A stretch of DNA of 64,000 bases from Gracilibacillus caseinilyticus (GCF_022919115.1 NZ_CP095072.1:2542001-2606000), one strand, 5' to 3'. Shown: positions 9,399-18,765, numbered from the stretch's first letter. The notes: generated by a model from the letters alone, not told the origin. Program-made: numbers and translations.

Positions 9399-9925
9399 AT
9401 AATACGGATTATGTCAACTAGCAGCTTAGTGGTAATTTTGAAATGATACATGTGCTAGGAGATCGCTCCGGCCAACCACTCCGCGTCCTGCGGGGCACGG
9501 CTGAAGCTAACTTTGTGAAGAAAGGCACTTCAGAAAGTGGATCTTCAGCACCTGCCTGTCCCGCGGGAGTCTACGTGGTTGGCCTACGCTGATGTATAGG
9601 TTCTACAACTTATACAAGACCTAGCACATTGAGCTGAATAGCATTCGAATTCTACATAACAATATGCCTAGCACCACTGCTATTAACTGTGGCTAACGTT
9701 GTAGCACTCTTCCTTTAAGCGTAGGAAATATGCGGAGACTCCCGTGGAATCAGCGCGAGCTGAAGATCCACTTAGGAAAGAAAAGAATTTTCTTTCCTAA
9801 GTTAGCTGAAGCCGTGCCCACAGGACGCGGAGCATATTTCTGGAGCTTTGCTAAGCAGATTAAATCTATCAAAATTACCACTATGTCAGACAGTTCCACT
9901 TTACATAATCCGTATTATAGGAAGC
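9399..9925 (+). repeat. Repeat family copy B (two-hairpin form)
   Basis: This copy is about 527 bp long. The ends carry inverted copies of ATAATACGGATTATG (left 9399-9413; right complement 9905-9918). Module 1 (about 9470-9586) is a long palindrome from GGCCAACCAC to GTGGTTGGCC; module 2 (about 9725-9840) is a second palindrome from GGAAATATGC to GCATATTTC with a self-complementary loop. The two modules share sub-sequences in opposite orientation. It lies between two convergent genes. The open frame at 9730-9942 is a by-product of the repeat and is not annotated as a gene. Confidence 0.88.
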
Positions 9926-10002
9926 TTTTAATAAATATTTAGGTCTATACTAATCAGTAATAATAACGTGCATAGGTAATGAAACACCGTTCATTCATTG
10001 AC

Positions 10003-10401
10003 TCAATTTCTTGTCATAGCAGCTCGTTCCATAAAATCGAATTTTTCGTAAAAGCTATGGGCATCTTTTGTTGCTAGTGCAAATTTTGTGTGCTCAACAG
10101 CAGGGTGTTTCAAGATGGATTCGACGAGAAAAGTGCCGATAGTCTTTCCTTGATATTCGGGATCTATGACGACATCTAACAGCCAGGAGAAAACCGCTTG
10201 ATCAGAGATTACCCGTGCAAATCCAATTTGTTTTTCGTCAGTATAGACACCGAAAACGATCGAATGATCCATACTCTTCTGGATGATATCGACACTACGG
10301 TCATTGGCCCAATATGTATCCCTTAATAATTGACACACTTTCTCGATATCAATTTTCGATTTATCATCACTAATCAGGACATTCTCTTGCACCCATTCCA
10401 T
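10003..10401 (-). CDS. GNAT family N-acetyltransferase
   Basis: A 132-residue acetyltransferase: SWLLDVVIDPEYQGKTIGTFLVESI provides the core strand and the acetyl-CoA loop (Q-G-K-T-I-G), and the end FYEKFDFMERAAM is the usual GNAT C-terminal signature. The start is taken at the second ATG because GAGGAGAG lies 6 bases before it; the ATG 6 bases upstream directly abuts the ribosome binding site. It lies 15 bases downstream of yhaM on the same strand and is probably the last gene of that unit. The substrate is unknown. Confidence 0.82.
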   Translation of the reverse strand: MEWVQENVLISDDKSKIDIEKVCQLLRDTYWANDRSVDIIQKSMDHSIVFGVYTDEKQIGFARVISDQAVFSWLLDVVIDPEYQGKTIGTFLVESILKHPAVEHTKFALATKDAHSFYEKFDFMERAAMTRN

Positions 10402-10416
10402 CCGCATCTCTCCTCA

Positions 10417-11637
10417 TTATTTCTCTTCATCTGCTTCTGTATTTTCATACCGGCTATCGAGATAATCTACGATGTGAATAATATAGCCTTCTAGATTAGT
10501 AGGTTTGCGAACGGCGCTGCCCCATTCTGGCAGGCCGTGGTGACAAAGGATGCAATGGGTCATTAGGTGAATAGCTTCCATACTAATCGAAATGTTCTCT
10601 TTTTCAATAAGTTGTGATAAAACAAGCACACCATAAGGGATATGACCAACTGTTACGCCTAAAGGATCCATCGCGATACCTGCCTGCTTTCGATTGCCAT
10701 TTTCAAATGCGGCAGTTGGGAAAAGGAAATGGAAAATATCGATAGACTTGCCGGCATAATCATATTCCGCCAGTTTTCCAATATCGTGAAAGAGTATGCT
10801 TGTCATTAAAGCATCATAATTAATGTCCTCGTATTTATATTCTGCCATTCCTAATAACATGTGATAGAGATGGTCTATCGTATCTTTCCAGACGAAGGAA
10901 GGACGAGGATTATCCTCTTTCAGGCCATTCCAGATTTCTTGTTTATATTCGGTTTCTACCTTATGTATTAACTTCATGACTGCTCGAAAAGGATTATCCG
11001 ATTGCACTGTGATATATCGACAGAATCGCATTAAACCGATCGTATGCTTTAACAAGCCACCAAGATAATTATGATGAAATCCTTTAGCGGCAGGGCTGAT
11101 GCGAAAAGCTTCCCACAGGTGTTCCATAGCTTTGATGGCAATATCCTGATACGGTTTTTTTAATTCAAGCAGATAGGCAAAAAGTTCTTCGGTTAATGCC
11201 TCAATGTCTTGTTTCGTATACGCGAGCAGTGTGGAAGGATCTATCTTTTCCTCACATGGAGTCATTTCGTATATGGTGACACTTTTGAAGCCGTTGAATT
11301 CATCAACTTGTCCGCGGATATCAAAGACACCGACTTGATCCAAAATGGGCAACATCTGCTCTACTTCACCATTGTTATCCCACATTTTGGCGGAAATGGT
11401 GCCAGATTGATCACTAAATTGTACTTTTAAGAAAGATTTATTCGTTTTTGTTTTTTTTACTTCGAATTCGTTTAACAGGACTCGCGCTTTTACTGAGTTT
11501 CCTTTTGTTAATTGATTTAATTGTACACCTTGAATCGCTTCAGGAAATGTAGGTGCAGGAAATTTGGTTGTGATCATTTGCTTTTGTTCATCCGTCAGTT
11601 CATATGTAATATCGATCATATCATAAAAATAGTTCAT
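10417..11637 (-). CDS. yhaM: YhaM-like 3'-5' exoribonuclease, long form
   Basis: A 406-residue protein with an N-terminal OB-fold nucleic-acid-binding domain (about residues 45-125) and an HD phosphohydrolase domain (about 180-400). The HD metal ligands are visible as GLLKHT, FHDIGK, ILCHHGLP and IVDYLDSR. This is the plan of YhaM (Cbf1 family), which trims RNA and single-stranded DNA 3' ends. It is about 90 residues longer than B. subtilis YhaM (314), mainly through an insert of about 60 residues between the first His and the HD pair. The promoter-proximal AGGATGGG gives the start. In B. subtilis yhaM belongs with yhaON; here it is on the opposite strand, separated by repeat B and two GNAT genes. 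Confidence 0.8.
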   Translation of the reverse strand: MNYFYDMIDITYELTDEQKQMITTKFPAPTFPEAIQGVQLNQLTKGNSVKARVLLNEFEVKKTKTNKSFLKVQFSDQSGTISAKMWDNNGEVEQMLPILDQVGVFDIRGQVDEFNGFKSVTIYEMTPCEEKIDPSTLLAYTKQDIEALTEELFAYLLELKKPYQDIAIKAMEHLWEAFRISPAAKGFHHNYLGGLLKHTIGLMRFCRYITVQSDNPFRAVMKLIHKVETEYKQEIWNGLKEDNPRPSFVWKDTIDHLYHMLLGMAEYKYEDINYDALMTSILFHDIGKLAEYDYAGKSIDIFHFLFPTAAFENGNRKQAGIAMDPLGVTVGHIPYGVLVLSQLIEKENISISMEAIHLMTHCILCHHGLPEWGSAVRKPTNLEGYIIHIVDYLDSRYENTEADEEK

Positions 11638-11682
11638 TATTATCTATCCCATCCTCATTCAGAATACTTTTAGCATAACATA

Positions 11683-11716
11683 AAAGCCCCTATCTTCCAT
11701 AGAAGATAGGGGCTTT
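11683..11716 (-). terminator. Terminator after prsA
   Basis: A 15-bp stem (AAAGCCCCTATCTTC with its complement) and a three-base loop lie 11 bases beyond the prsA stop, separating it from yhaM. A short T tract follows in the minus-strand direction. Confidence 0.88.
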
Positions 11717-11726
11717 CATTCATCAA

Positions 11727-12737
11727 TTATTCAGATTGTTCAGAAGAACTGTCCTCACTGCTAGAAGATTCGTCTTGAGATGCCTCATCTTCAGTAGATC
11801 CTTCTTCAGAAGAACTGTCTTCTTCTGTTGACTCTCCTTCAGAAGAGGAATCATCAGTTGTGCTTCCTTCTTCAGATGTTGCTTCTTCTGTAGCGAATAA
11901 GTCTTTGAATTCATCAATTTTTACATCGATTTCTGCATTATCCATTAGCTCTTGAATTTTTGCTTGAACAGCAGCTTGGTCAACTTTAGTTGCTGCAATT
12001 TCACGCTTGATTTGATCTCTTACATCTTCTAATGGTTCTACATCTTCGTTTTCAACACGGTCAGTTAATTTAATGATGTGGAAGCCGTAATCAGATTGTA
12101 CGGGATCACTTACTTCGCCAACTTCCATGTCATAAGCTGCATCTTCAAATGCAGGAACCATGTCACCAACACCAAATTCAGCAAGTTCTCCACCGTTAGA
12201 AGCGGACTGTGTATCAGTAGAATATTCTTCTGCCAAGGCAGCGAAATCTTCACCATTATCTAATTTTTCTTTTACTTCATTTGCTGTTGCTTCATCATCT
12301 ACAAGGATGTGACTTGCAACAAGTTTTGTTTGCATTCTGTCATAACGAGTTTGAATTTCTTCATCTGTTACTTCGATATCTTCTGTAGCTGCTTTTTCCT
12401 GTAACAGGTTAACTTTTAGATCTTCGCGAAACGCATCTTCATCGGCATAACCGCTTTGTTGTAATACAGATTCCCATTGATCACCGTATTGCTCTTTATA
12501 TGTTTCAATTTCTTTGTTGACTTCTTCATCAGAAACATCATACTTATCTTCAAGAATTGTTTCTAATACCATTTGTTGAAGTACTTGTTCTCCACTGTTA
12601 GCTTTCAATTCTTCATAGAAATCCTCTTTGTTGATATTTCCTGATCCTGTTTCGACGACCGTTTCCGAATCGGAAGAGCAAGCGGAAAGTGCGAAAACAC
12701 TTGTTGCAAATGCTGCTGTGATTAATAATTTCTTCAT
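11727..12737 (-). CDS. prsA: PrsA foldase lipoprotein (peptidyl-prolyl isomerase)
   Basis: A 336-residue extracytoplasmic lipoprotein that folds secreted proteins at the membrane-wall interface. The signal peptide ends in the lipobox LSAC at about residues 17-20. A SurA-like N-terminal region precedes the PpiC parvulin domain (about 130-225), with recognisable VASHILVDDE, GELAEFGVGDMVPAFEDAA and DYGFHIIKL motifs. The C-terminal ~60 residues are almost only Ser, Glu, Asp and Thr, a disordered acidic tail longer than that of B. subtilis PrsA and fitting a halotolerant host. The start at 12737 has AGGAGTG 7 bases upstream; the in-frame extension to 12788 has none. Confidence 0.93.
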   Translation of the reverse strand: MKKLLITAAFATSVFALSACSSDSETVVETGSGNINKEDFYEELKANSGEQVLQQMVLETILEDKYDVSDEEVNKEIETYKEQYGDQWESVLQQSGYADEDAFREDLKVNLLQEKAATEDIEVTDEEIQTRYDRMQTKLVASHILVDDEATANEVKEKLDNGEDFAALAEEYSTDTQSASNGGELAEFGVGDMVPAFEDAAYDMEVGEVSDPVQSDYGFHIIKLTDRVENEDVEPLEDVRDQIKREIAATKVDQAAVQAKIQELMDNAEIDVKIDEFKDLFATEEATSEEGSTTDDSSSEGESTEEDSSSEEGSTEDEASQDESSSSEDSSSEQSE

Positions 12738-12852
12738 TTGACAAACACTCCTAATTGATTTGCTATTACTATTTTGTTTCCCTTGCAATAATATAACATA
12801 CTTTCTTTTAAAATAAACCTCAAATATGTTTATTACATAGATTTTACTTATT

Positions 12853-13032
12853 TTACGTATATATTACTTCGACATACGAAGAAATAAGTAAAATCGTAAT
12901 TAAAATATTGATAGTACGGAAAACATTCGGTTGTTTTTCCTGTGACATTTCTGTTTGTAAACAAAGACGCATAGTAAGTGTGTTAAATATGAACAGCACA
13001 AAAAATGCAAATGTAACAAAAACGAAAAGCAT
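12853..13032 (-). CDS. Small membrane protein of the prsA region
   Basis: A 59-residue protein with two hydrophobic helices (about residues 1-18 and 38-56) separated by a short polar loop, so a predicted hairpin membrane protein. The start is fixed by a strong AAGGAGGT located 7 bases before the ATG at 13032; in-frame codons up to 13095 lack such a site. It lies upstream of prsA on the same strand, where B. subtilis carries small yhaK/yhaL-type genes, but I cannot assign it to either. The function is unknown. Confidence 0.7.
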   Translation of the reverse strand: MLFVFVTFAFFVLFIFNTLTMRLCLQTEMSQEKQPNVFRTINILITILLISSYVEVIYT

Positions 13033-13217
13033 TACGATGACCTCCTTCATTCCCTTTAAATACTTTAACAAAAAATTGAAGATTTGAACAGTCATTGCAC
13101 ATGATTCCTTGGTTCGAAAAATACAAATTTTCTGATATGATGAAATAATCCTAAAAAAGAGCTGGATTTTGGTGAAAAGAGTGCGAATAAAAGATGTGCA
13201 TATCTGTCATAAAAAAA

Positions 13218-13241
13218 TAGACCAGCACCATACTGGTCTAT
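13218..13241 (-). terminator. Terminator overlapping the end of the 13238-13777 gene
   Basis: A 9-bp stem (ATAGACCAG / CTGGTCTAT) with a six-base loop is followed on the minus strand by seven T. The stop codon of the upstream gene lies inside the stem. Confidence 0.85.
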
Positions 13242-13777
13242 CGTTGGATTAATATGTCATAGCCTGTGTCATCGTTAGATATAACACATTTTTTGGGAGC
13301 TCTCCATAAGTGACGGATAAAGAGAAAATCAATATAGGATAAGCTTAAATTAATAGCACCAAATAATAGGAAGTATGGGTAATGAGCTGGTGCGAAATAA
13401 CTGTAAATAATACAAGGCAGTGTAATGACAATCGTCGGTGTCAATAGCGCAATAAATAAAGTTGGTTTGTTTGTTTTTGTATTATTGCATACGCGAAAGT
13501 TAGGAAATATTCCTTTCTCTAATGTCCAAATGAGCTTTAACTGTTTGTTTATAAATAGTAATGGTAAAATTCGTAATATTTTGTGCAGTAAAGGTAATAT
13601 CGCTAATCCAATCAGAAGTGGAATTATTCCGTGATCCTCTACAACGGCGCCCTTATGAATTAAATTGAAAGGTAAATAGAGAAAGATAAAAGATAATAGG
13701 CCGAATAAAAAGGATAATATTATACTGCGATAAAAACCAAGTTGCTTTGTCACGTTGATTGAATCCCAACAATTCAT
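13238..13777 (-). CDS. DUF3267-like integral membrane protein (YhaJ position)
   Basis: A 179-residue protein with four hydrophobic segments (about residues 20-40, 53-78, 108-128, 135-158). The layout and the position between prsA and yhaH resemble the DUF3267 membrane proteins such as B. subtilis YhaJ; some relatives are proposed to be zincin-type peptidases, but no HExxH motif is present here. The ATG at 13777 is preferred because AAAGGGGTGA lies just upstream; the GTG at 13786 overlaps that site. The function is unknown. Confidence 0.65.
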   Translation of the reverse strand: MNCWDSINVTKQLGFYRSIILSFLFGLLSFIFLYLPFNLIHKGAVVEDHGIIPLLIGLAILPLLHKILRILPLLFINKQLKLIWTLEKGIFPNFRVCNNTKTNKPTLFIALLTPTIVITLPCIIYSYFAPAHYPYFLLFGAINLSLSYIDFLFIRHLWRAPKKCVISNDDTGYDILIQR

Positions 13778-13950
13778 GAGGATCACCCCTTTAATACTGA
13801 AATCATTTGTTAAATAACACTACATGAATATAGTATGATTTAGAGGAAAAATCAATAGTTTTTTTGTAAATTTTTTTAAATAATTTTCTGTAGTTTCATG
13901 TAAGCGGTTGTTATTCTTATTTATGCCGTTTATCGGCCAATTCAAAGGCA

Positions 13951-13995
13951 TAAAAAAAGCACCTGCAATGGTAAGATATGATAGCCATTGCGGTG
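13951..13995 (-). terminator. Terminator after yhaH
   Basis: GCACCTGCAATGG (13959-13971) pairs with CCATTGCGGTGC (13984-13995) and is followed on the minus strand by seven T. It lies 26 bases beyond the yhaH stop. Confidence 0.88.
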
Positions 13996-14021
13996 CGATT
14001 GGATTTTTATACAATTTGGGC

Positions 14022-14390
14022 TTATTGCTCAGATTGTGTATTTGTTTTTTCTTCTAATTCCTTTAAGCTCTCTTCAATCTGGGTTAAGTACTTTTGAATA
14101 TTTTTTTGGTGTGGTTCAACGGTTTTTTTCCATGATTCGATTGATTCTTTCACATCAGCAGAAAGGTCTTTAATGAGAGCCGCACCTTCTTTTGATGTTT
14201 TAGTAATCTGTTCCTTCAAATCTACGCCATCTGTTCGTAATTGATTCACATAGCGTACTGCATTGTCACTTTTAAGCTTGACATCCGTTCTTAGGTCTCT
14301 ACCTGCCTTAGGTGTCGTTAAAAGTGTAGCAGCCGCACTTACGATTCCTCCGGCCAAAATGCCAATAAGTAAGGACTTACTGTTAATCAT
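14022..14390 (-). CDS. yhaH: YtxH-domain protein YhaH
   Basis: A 122-residue protein: an N-terminal Gly/Ala-rich membrane segment (LLIGILAGGIVSAAATLLTT, about residues 6-25) and the TPKAGRDLR signature of the YtxH (gas-vesicle/general stress) family, followed by a long amphipathic helical tail. Size and neighbours match B. subtilis YhaH. AAAGGAGTG 6 bases before the ATG decides the start. It lies downstream of hit on the same strand. It is presumably membrane attached with the helical tail in the cytoplasm; the function is unknown. Confidence 0.85.
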   Translation of the reverse strand: MINSKSLLIGILAGGIVSAAATLLTTPKAGRDLRTDVKLKSDNAVRYVNQLRTDGVDLKEQITKTSKEGAALIKDLSADVKESIESWKKTVEPHQKNIQKYLTQIEESLKELEEKTNTQSEQ

Positions 14391-14443
14391 ACCGAACACT
14401 CCTTTCATTATATATCATTCTCTTTTTTGTTCATTATCAAACC

Positions 14444-14872
14444 TTATTTTTGCACGTTTTCGGAGATTTTTGAAGCCACTTCAGCCAAATCATATTGTCC
14501 TTCGTGAGTATTCCAGGTTGGTTGGAATCCATCTGTCTCATCATAACGAGGAATAAGATGCAAATGAAGGTGAAAGACGGATTGACCAGCTGCTTCTCCG
14601 TTATTATTTAGTATATTAATGCCAGCTGGTTCAAATGTTTCTTTTATGGCATTTGCAATTTTTGGCACACGTGCAAATAATGCAGAAGCGACTGCTTCAT
14701 CTGTTTCATAAATGTTTTTAGTATGTTCTTTTGCTATAACAAGCGTATGGCCTTTCGTTACTTGACCAATATCCAGAAATGCATAGACACCTTCATCTTC
14801 ATATATCTTTGCAGAAGGAATGTCGCCAGCGATGATCTTACAAAAGATACAATCGTCATGTGTTGGCATCAT
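14444..14872 (-). CDS. hit: Hit, HIT-family nucleotide-binding hydrolase
   Basis: A 142-residue histidine-triad protein. CIFCKI (about residues 6-11) is the Cys pair found in zinc-binding Hit proteins, QVTKGHTLVI and NNNGEAAGQSVFHLHLHLIPR (the His triad at about residues 101-105) form the nucleotide-binding site, and GDIPSAKIYED is typical of the Bacillus Hit group. Members hydrolyse adenosine phosphoramidates or related nucleotides. GGGAG precedes the ATG at 14872 by 6 bases. The gene diverges from ecsA, the arrangement known from B. subtilis. Confidence 0.92.
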   Translation of the reverse strand: MMPTHDDCIFCKIIAGDIPSAKIYEDEGVYAFLDIGQVTKGHTLVIAKEHTKNIYETDEAVASALFARVPKIANAIKETFEPAGINILNNNGEAAGQSVFHLHLHLIPRYDETDGFQPTWNTHEGQYDLAEVASKISENVQK

Positions 14873-15047
14873 GTATCGCTCCCTTATATGTATTTTGTTT
14901 TTATTATACATTATTTTCAGTTTACTTTAAAACGGTAACAGTCAAAATCTACGATATAAGATCTTTTTATTAATAGATTACATAATTACTGCCCTAGTAT
15001 AATATGCTTGATAATAGAACAATCATTTTCAGTAACCGTATAAAATT

Positions 15048-15300
15048 ACTATAAGAGGATGTTCAAAAAGTCCGGGAAAAATCGCTGTGAATTTCTGCGT
15101 TGGCTTGCTTCTCCGTTCCTCATGTATTGATAAGCATACATTCCGGTACTCGAATCTACGCCGCCTTGAATTTCTTTGCGCTTTTTGTCCTCCTTTTTGA
15201 AACTATAAGAGGATGTTCAAAAAGTGGCTGAATGAGAATCAAGCTAATGAAGAGATTAGCAGCTTATCATTTGGTGACTTTTTGAACATCTACTATAATG
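15048..15300. repeat. Tandem hairpin repeats upstream of ecsA
   Basis: Two adjacent units each begin with ACTATAAGAGGATGTTCAAA (15048-15067 and 15202-15221). The first (to about 15203) ends in the near-complement CTTTTTGTCCTCCTTTTTGA; the second closes with ACTTTTTGAACATC (15277-15290) followed by TACTATAATG. Each unit can therefore fold end-to-end into a long hairpin. They fill the gap between the divergent hit and ecsA genes, which must also hold both promoters. Confidence 0.75.
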
Positions 15301-15333
15301 AGGTAAAGTGACTAAGAGAAGGGACGTTGGTGA

Positions 15334-16080
15334 ATGGAGCCGTTATTACATATAAACAATTTAGAAGGTGGATATACCCACAAAAATGTCCTCCATGGCA
15401 TTTCTTTCGATGTGAAACCAAACGAAATTGTCGGGTTAATCGGACTGAATGGAGCTGGGAAAAGTACGACCATTAAACACGTGATTGGTTTAATGCAAGC
15501 AAAAAAAGGTACCGTATCGATCAATGGCAAAACATTTCAAGAAGCGCCAGAACGATATCGGCAACATTTTTCCTATATTCCGGAAATGCCTGTTTTATAT
15601 GATGAATTAACATTAGAGGAGCATCTTCGCCTGACAGCTATGGCGTATCAGATTCCGGAAGATGTTTATCAGGCGAGAGTCCAGCCACTGTTACAGGAAT
15701 TTCGCTTAGAAAGGAAATTGAAGTTATTTCCGATCCACTTCTCAAAAGGGATGCGACAGAAGGTTATGATTATGTGTGCCTTTCTGGTGGAGCCGGATTT
15801 ATATATCGTAGATGAGCCTTTTGTCGGCTTAGATCCACTTGGGATTCAATCGTATTTACAATTGATGAATGAAATGAAGGACAGTGGAGCTGGTGTATTA
15901 ATGTCTACCCATATTTTAGCGACTGCCGAGAGGTATTGTGATCGCTTCGTTATTCTTCATGACGGTGAGATTCGGGCAAAAGGTACACTGGAAGAATTAC
16001 GAGCTGCTTTTCAACAGCCTCAAGCGACTTTGGATGATTTATATATACAGTTAACGAAGGAAGCCGATCAGCATGCTTGA
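15334..16080 (+). CDS. ecsA: EcsA, ABC transporter ATP-binding protein
   Basis: A 248-residue ATPase, one residue longer than B. subtilis EcsA. Walker A is GLNGAGKST (about residues 36-44), the signature region FSKGMRQK, Walker B LYIVDEPFVGLD, and the switch His is in STHILATAERY. With EcsB it forms a membrane ABC transporter that in Bacillus affects exoprotein secretion, competence and intramembrane proteolysis by RasP. It overlaps ecsB by 8 bases, indicating coupling. An ecsC gene does not follow here. Confidence 0.92.
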   Translation: MEPLLHINNLEGGYTHKNVLHGISFDVKPNEIVGLIGLNGAGKSTTIKHVIGLMQAKKGTVSINGKTFQEAPERYRQHFSYIPEMPVLYDELTLEEHLRLTAMAYQIPEDVYQARVQPLLQEFRLERKLKLFPIHFSKGMRQKVMIMCAFLVEPDLYIVDEPFVGLDPLGIQSYLQLMNEMKDSGAGVLMSTHILATAERYCDRFVILHDGEIRAKGTLEELRAAFQQPQATLDDLYIQLTKEADQHA

Positions 16081-17284
16081 CGGAAAGAAATTATTTGTTG
16101 ACCGACTCACTGCCCATATCAAAGAATTAAGTCGATATTTACGCTATATTTTGACTGGTCACATTGTGATTGCAATGGTATTTATCGTCTCTGCCATGTC
16201 AGTTTATTATCAAAAATTTTTAGAAAATATCCCGGATCAATTTCCGTCTGGATTAGTGATTGCGCTACTTTTAGGGTTGGCCACATTTCACAGTCCGATC
16301 CAAACGATGTTAAAGAAAGCAGATATGGTGTTTTTGCTTCCGGCTGAACATGTGCTCTCCGGTTACTTCACGCGTACGTTAGTATACAGTTTTGTAACAC
16401 AGCTGTATGTCCTGATTTTGACTACAGCGGCTCTTGCGCCATTATATAGCACTGCTTTTGCAGAAGGGGTACCGTATGGTTTTATACTGCTTGTGCTTCT
16501 GGTTATAAAAGTGTGGAGTCTGACAGCCAATTGGTGGATGCTGCGCGTTAGAGACGGTGGCACCCGCAAGATGGATAAAATCGTTCGTTATGCGTTAATT
16601 GTGTCTGTTATTTATTTCTTTCTGTTGCAGGAAATGCTGTTTCTAGCGATTGTGACTATATTATTAATTGTCTTGTTTGTAACCAATTATCAGTTTGCCC
16701 AAAGACAAAAAGCATTAAATTGGGACTTGTTAATTGAAAATGACTACTTGCGAATGCGGTCCTTTTACCGTTTAGCTAACATGTTCACGGATGTACCGCA
16801 TATGGAAACACAGGTCAAAAAACGTTACTGGCTGGCAAGGCTATTAACCAATGCTGTTCCTTTTCGTCAACAGAAGGCATATACGTACTTATATCGATTG
16901 ACGACAGTCAGAAGTGGTGAATATTTCGGCATCTATCTTCGTCTGCTGGTAATTGGTGGCTTGTTAATCTATTTTGTACCGAACCAATGGTTAAAGCTCA
17001 TATTCGCTATTCTTTTCGTTTACATGGTTTTCCTGCAGTTATTACCGTTGTGGAAGCACCACGTAACCATCGTCTGGTTAGACCTTTATCCAATTGGTCA
17101 AGAGCTGAGAAAGCAATCGTTCGTCAAATGGCTACAACAGCTCATTGCGGTACTAGCCTTGGTATTCGCTGTCTTACTGGTTCTGATCGGTAACTGGATG
17201 ATGGCGATCTTGATGGTACTGGCAAGTATTCTTTTTGTCCAAATGTTCATTCCGTCCTATTTGCATAAAAAAATGGCACAGTAA
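16073..17284 (+). CDS. ecsB: EcsB, ABC transporter permease
   Basis: A 403-residue polytopic membrane protein (B. subtilis EcsB is 408). About six to eight hydrophobic segments can be read, for example near residues 24-45, 57-72, 104-140, 165-205 and 280-330, and two at the C-terminus. The central polar loop (about 210-275) is Arg and Tyr rich. It starts inside the end of ecsA and ends 20 bases before a strong terminator, closing the ecs operon. Confidence 0.9.
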   Translation: MLDGKKLFVDRLTAHIKELSRYLRYILTGHIVIAMVFIVSAMSVYYQKFLENIPDQFPSGLVIALLLGLATFHSPIQTMLKKADMVFLLPAEHVLSGYFTRTLVYSFVTQLYVLILTTAALAPLYSTAFAEGVPYGFILLVLLVIKVWSLTANWWMLRVRDGGTRKMDKIVRYALIVSVIYFFLLQEMLFLAIVTILLIVLFVTNYQFAQRQKALNWDLLIENDYLRMRSFYRLANMFTDVPHMETQVKKRYWLARLLTNAVPFRQQKAYTYLYRLTTVRSGEYFGIYLRLLVIGGLLIYFVPNQWLKLIFAILFVYMVFLQLLPLWKHHVTIVWLDLYPIGQELRKQSFVKWLQQLIAVLALVFAVLLVLIGNWMMAILMVLASILFVQMFIPSYLHKKMAQ

Positions 17285-17302
17285 TGATCAGCTTGTTATA
17301 TC

Positions 17303-17346
17303 AAAGGTAAAAACGATTCTATAGGAATTGTTTTTACCTTTTTTTG
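17303..17346 (+). terminator. Terminator after ecsAB
   Basis: AAAGGTAAAAACGATTC pairs with GAATTGTTTTTACCTTT with one mismatch across a loop of about four bases, followed by a T run. Confidence 0.88.
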
Positions 17347-17489
17347 TGAGTGTATAAAGTATGTAATTACAGTCATATAGGTGAAAGGTTAGAAACAGCT
17401 ATTAGCAATAATTCTGAGCATTATATTGTTATAAGAGGTGAGAAACATATGGTCACAGCTAAAATACTACCTGTTACATCAGTTGTATA

Positions 17490-17633
17490 GTCTGCACTTT
17501 AGCGCAGGCTAACCACGTAGACTCCCGTGCCCCACAGGACGCGAAGTGGTTGGCCGGAGCGGTATCATACCACTAACAACATTTCAAAATGGTCCCAATG
17601 ATAGTTAACATAATCCGTATTAATTATAGGTAG
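17490..17633 (-). repeat. Repeat family copy C (shortened)
   Basis: The right end (about 17602-17631) has the family terminus TAGTTAACATAATCCGTATT. Inside are the GGCTAACCACGTAGACTCCC and GAAGTGGTTGGCCGGAGCGG arms of module 1, with most of the palindrome and the left end missing. Outward similarity to copies A and E runs to about 17680, next to the first MarR-type operator. Confidence 0.75.
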
Positions 17634-17675
17634 TTTTATCCACAAGTTTGTTAGAAACGTGTGAGATTAAGGTCG

Positions 17676-17745
17676 TTTTTGTTGTAAATACAACAAAAAT
17701 GATATAGAATGAGTAATGGTGTTTTTATTGTAATTGCAACAAAAA
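17676..17745 (+). promoter_or_regulatory. Two operator palindromes and promoter of the marR-paiA operon
   Basis: Site 1 (17676-17699) is a perfect 24-bp palindrome with half-site TTTTTGTTGTA; site 2 (17722-17745) is the same sequence with few changes (core TTGTAATTGCAA). A promoter can be read as TTGTTG (17679-17684), 18 bases, TATAGA (17703-17708), so site 1 covers the -35 and spacer and site 2 lies just downstream. This fits autorepression by the adjacent MarR protein. Confidence 0.75.
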
Positions 17746-17767
17746 AATCCATGGTGAGGGGGTTAGT

Positions 17768-18765
<998 letters not shown>

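Noticed and set aside
9730..9942. Open frame of 70 codons inside repeat copy B (and similar frames at 33642-33948 and 19042-19227)
   Set aside because: The frames follow the repeat's palindromes, recur with the repeat, have no ribosome binding site and give Arg/Trp-rich peptides; they are by-products of the repeat.
13820..14014. Minus-strand frame of 64 codons after yhaH
   Set aside because: It passes straight through the yhaH terminator and has no ribosome binding site.
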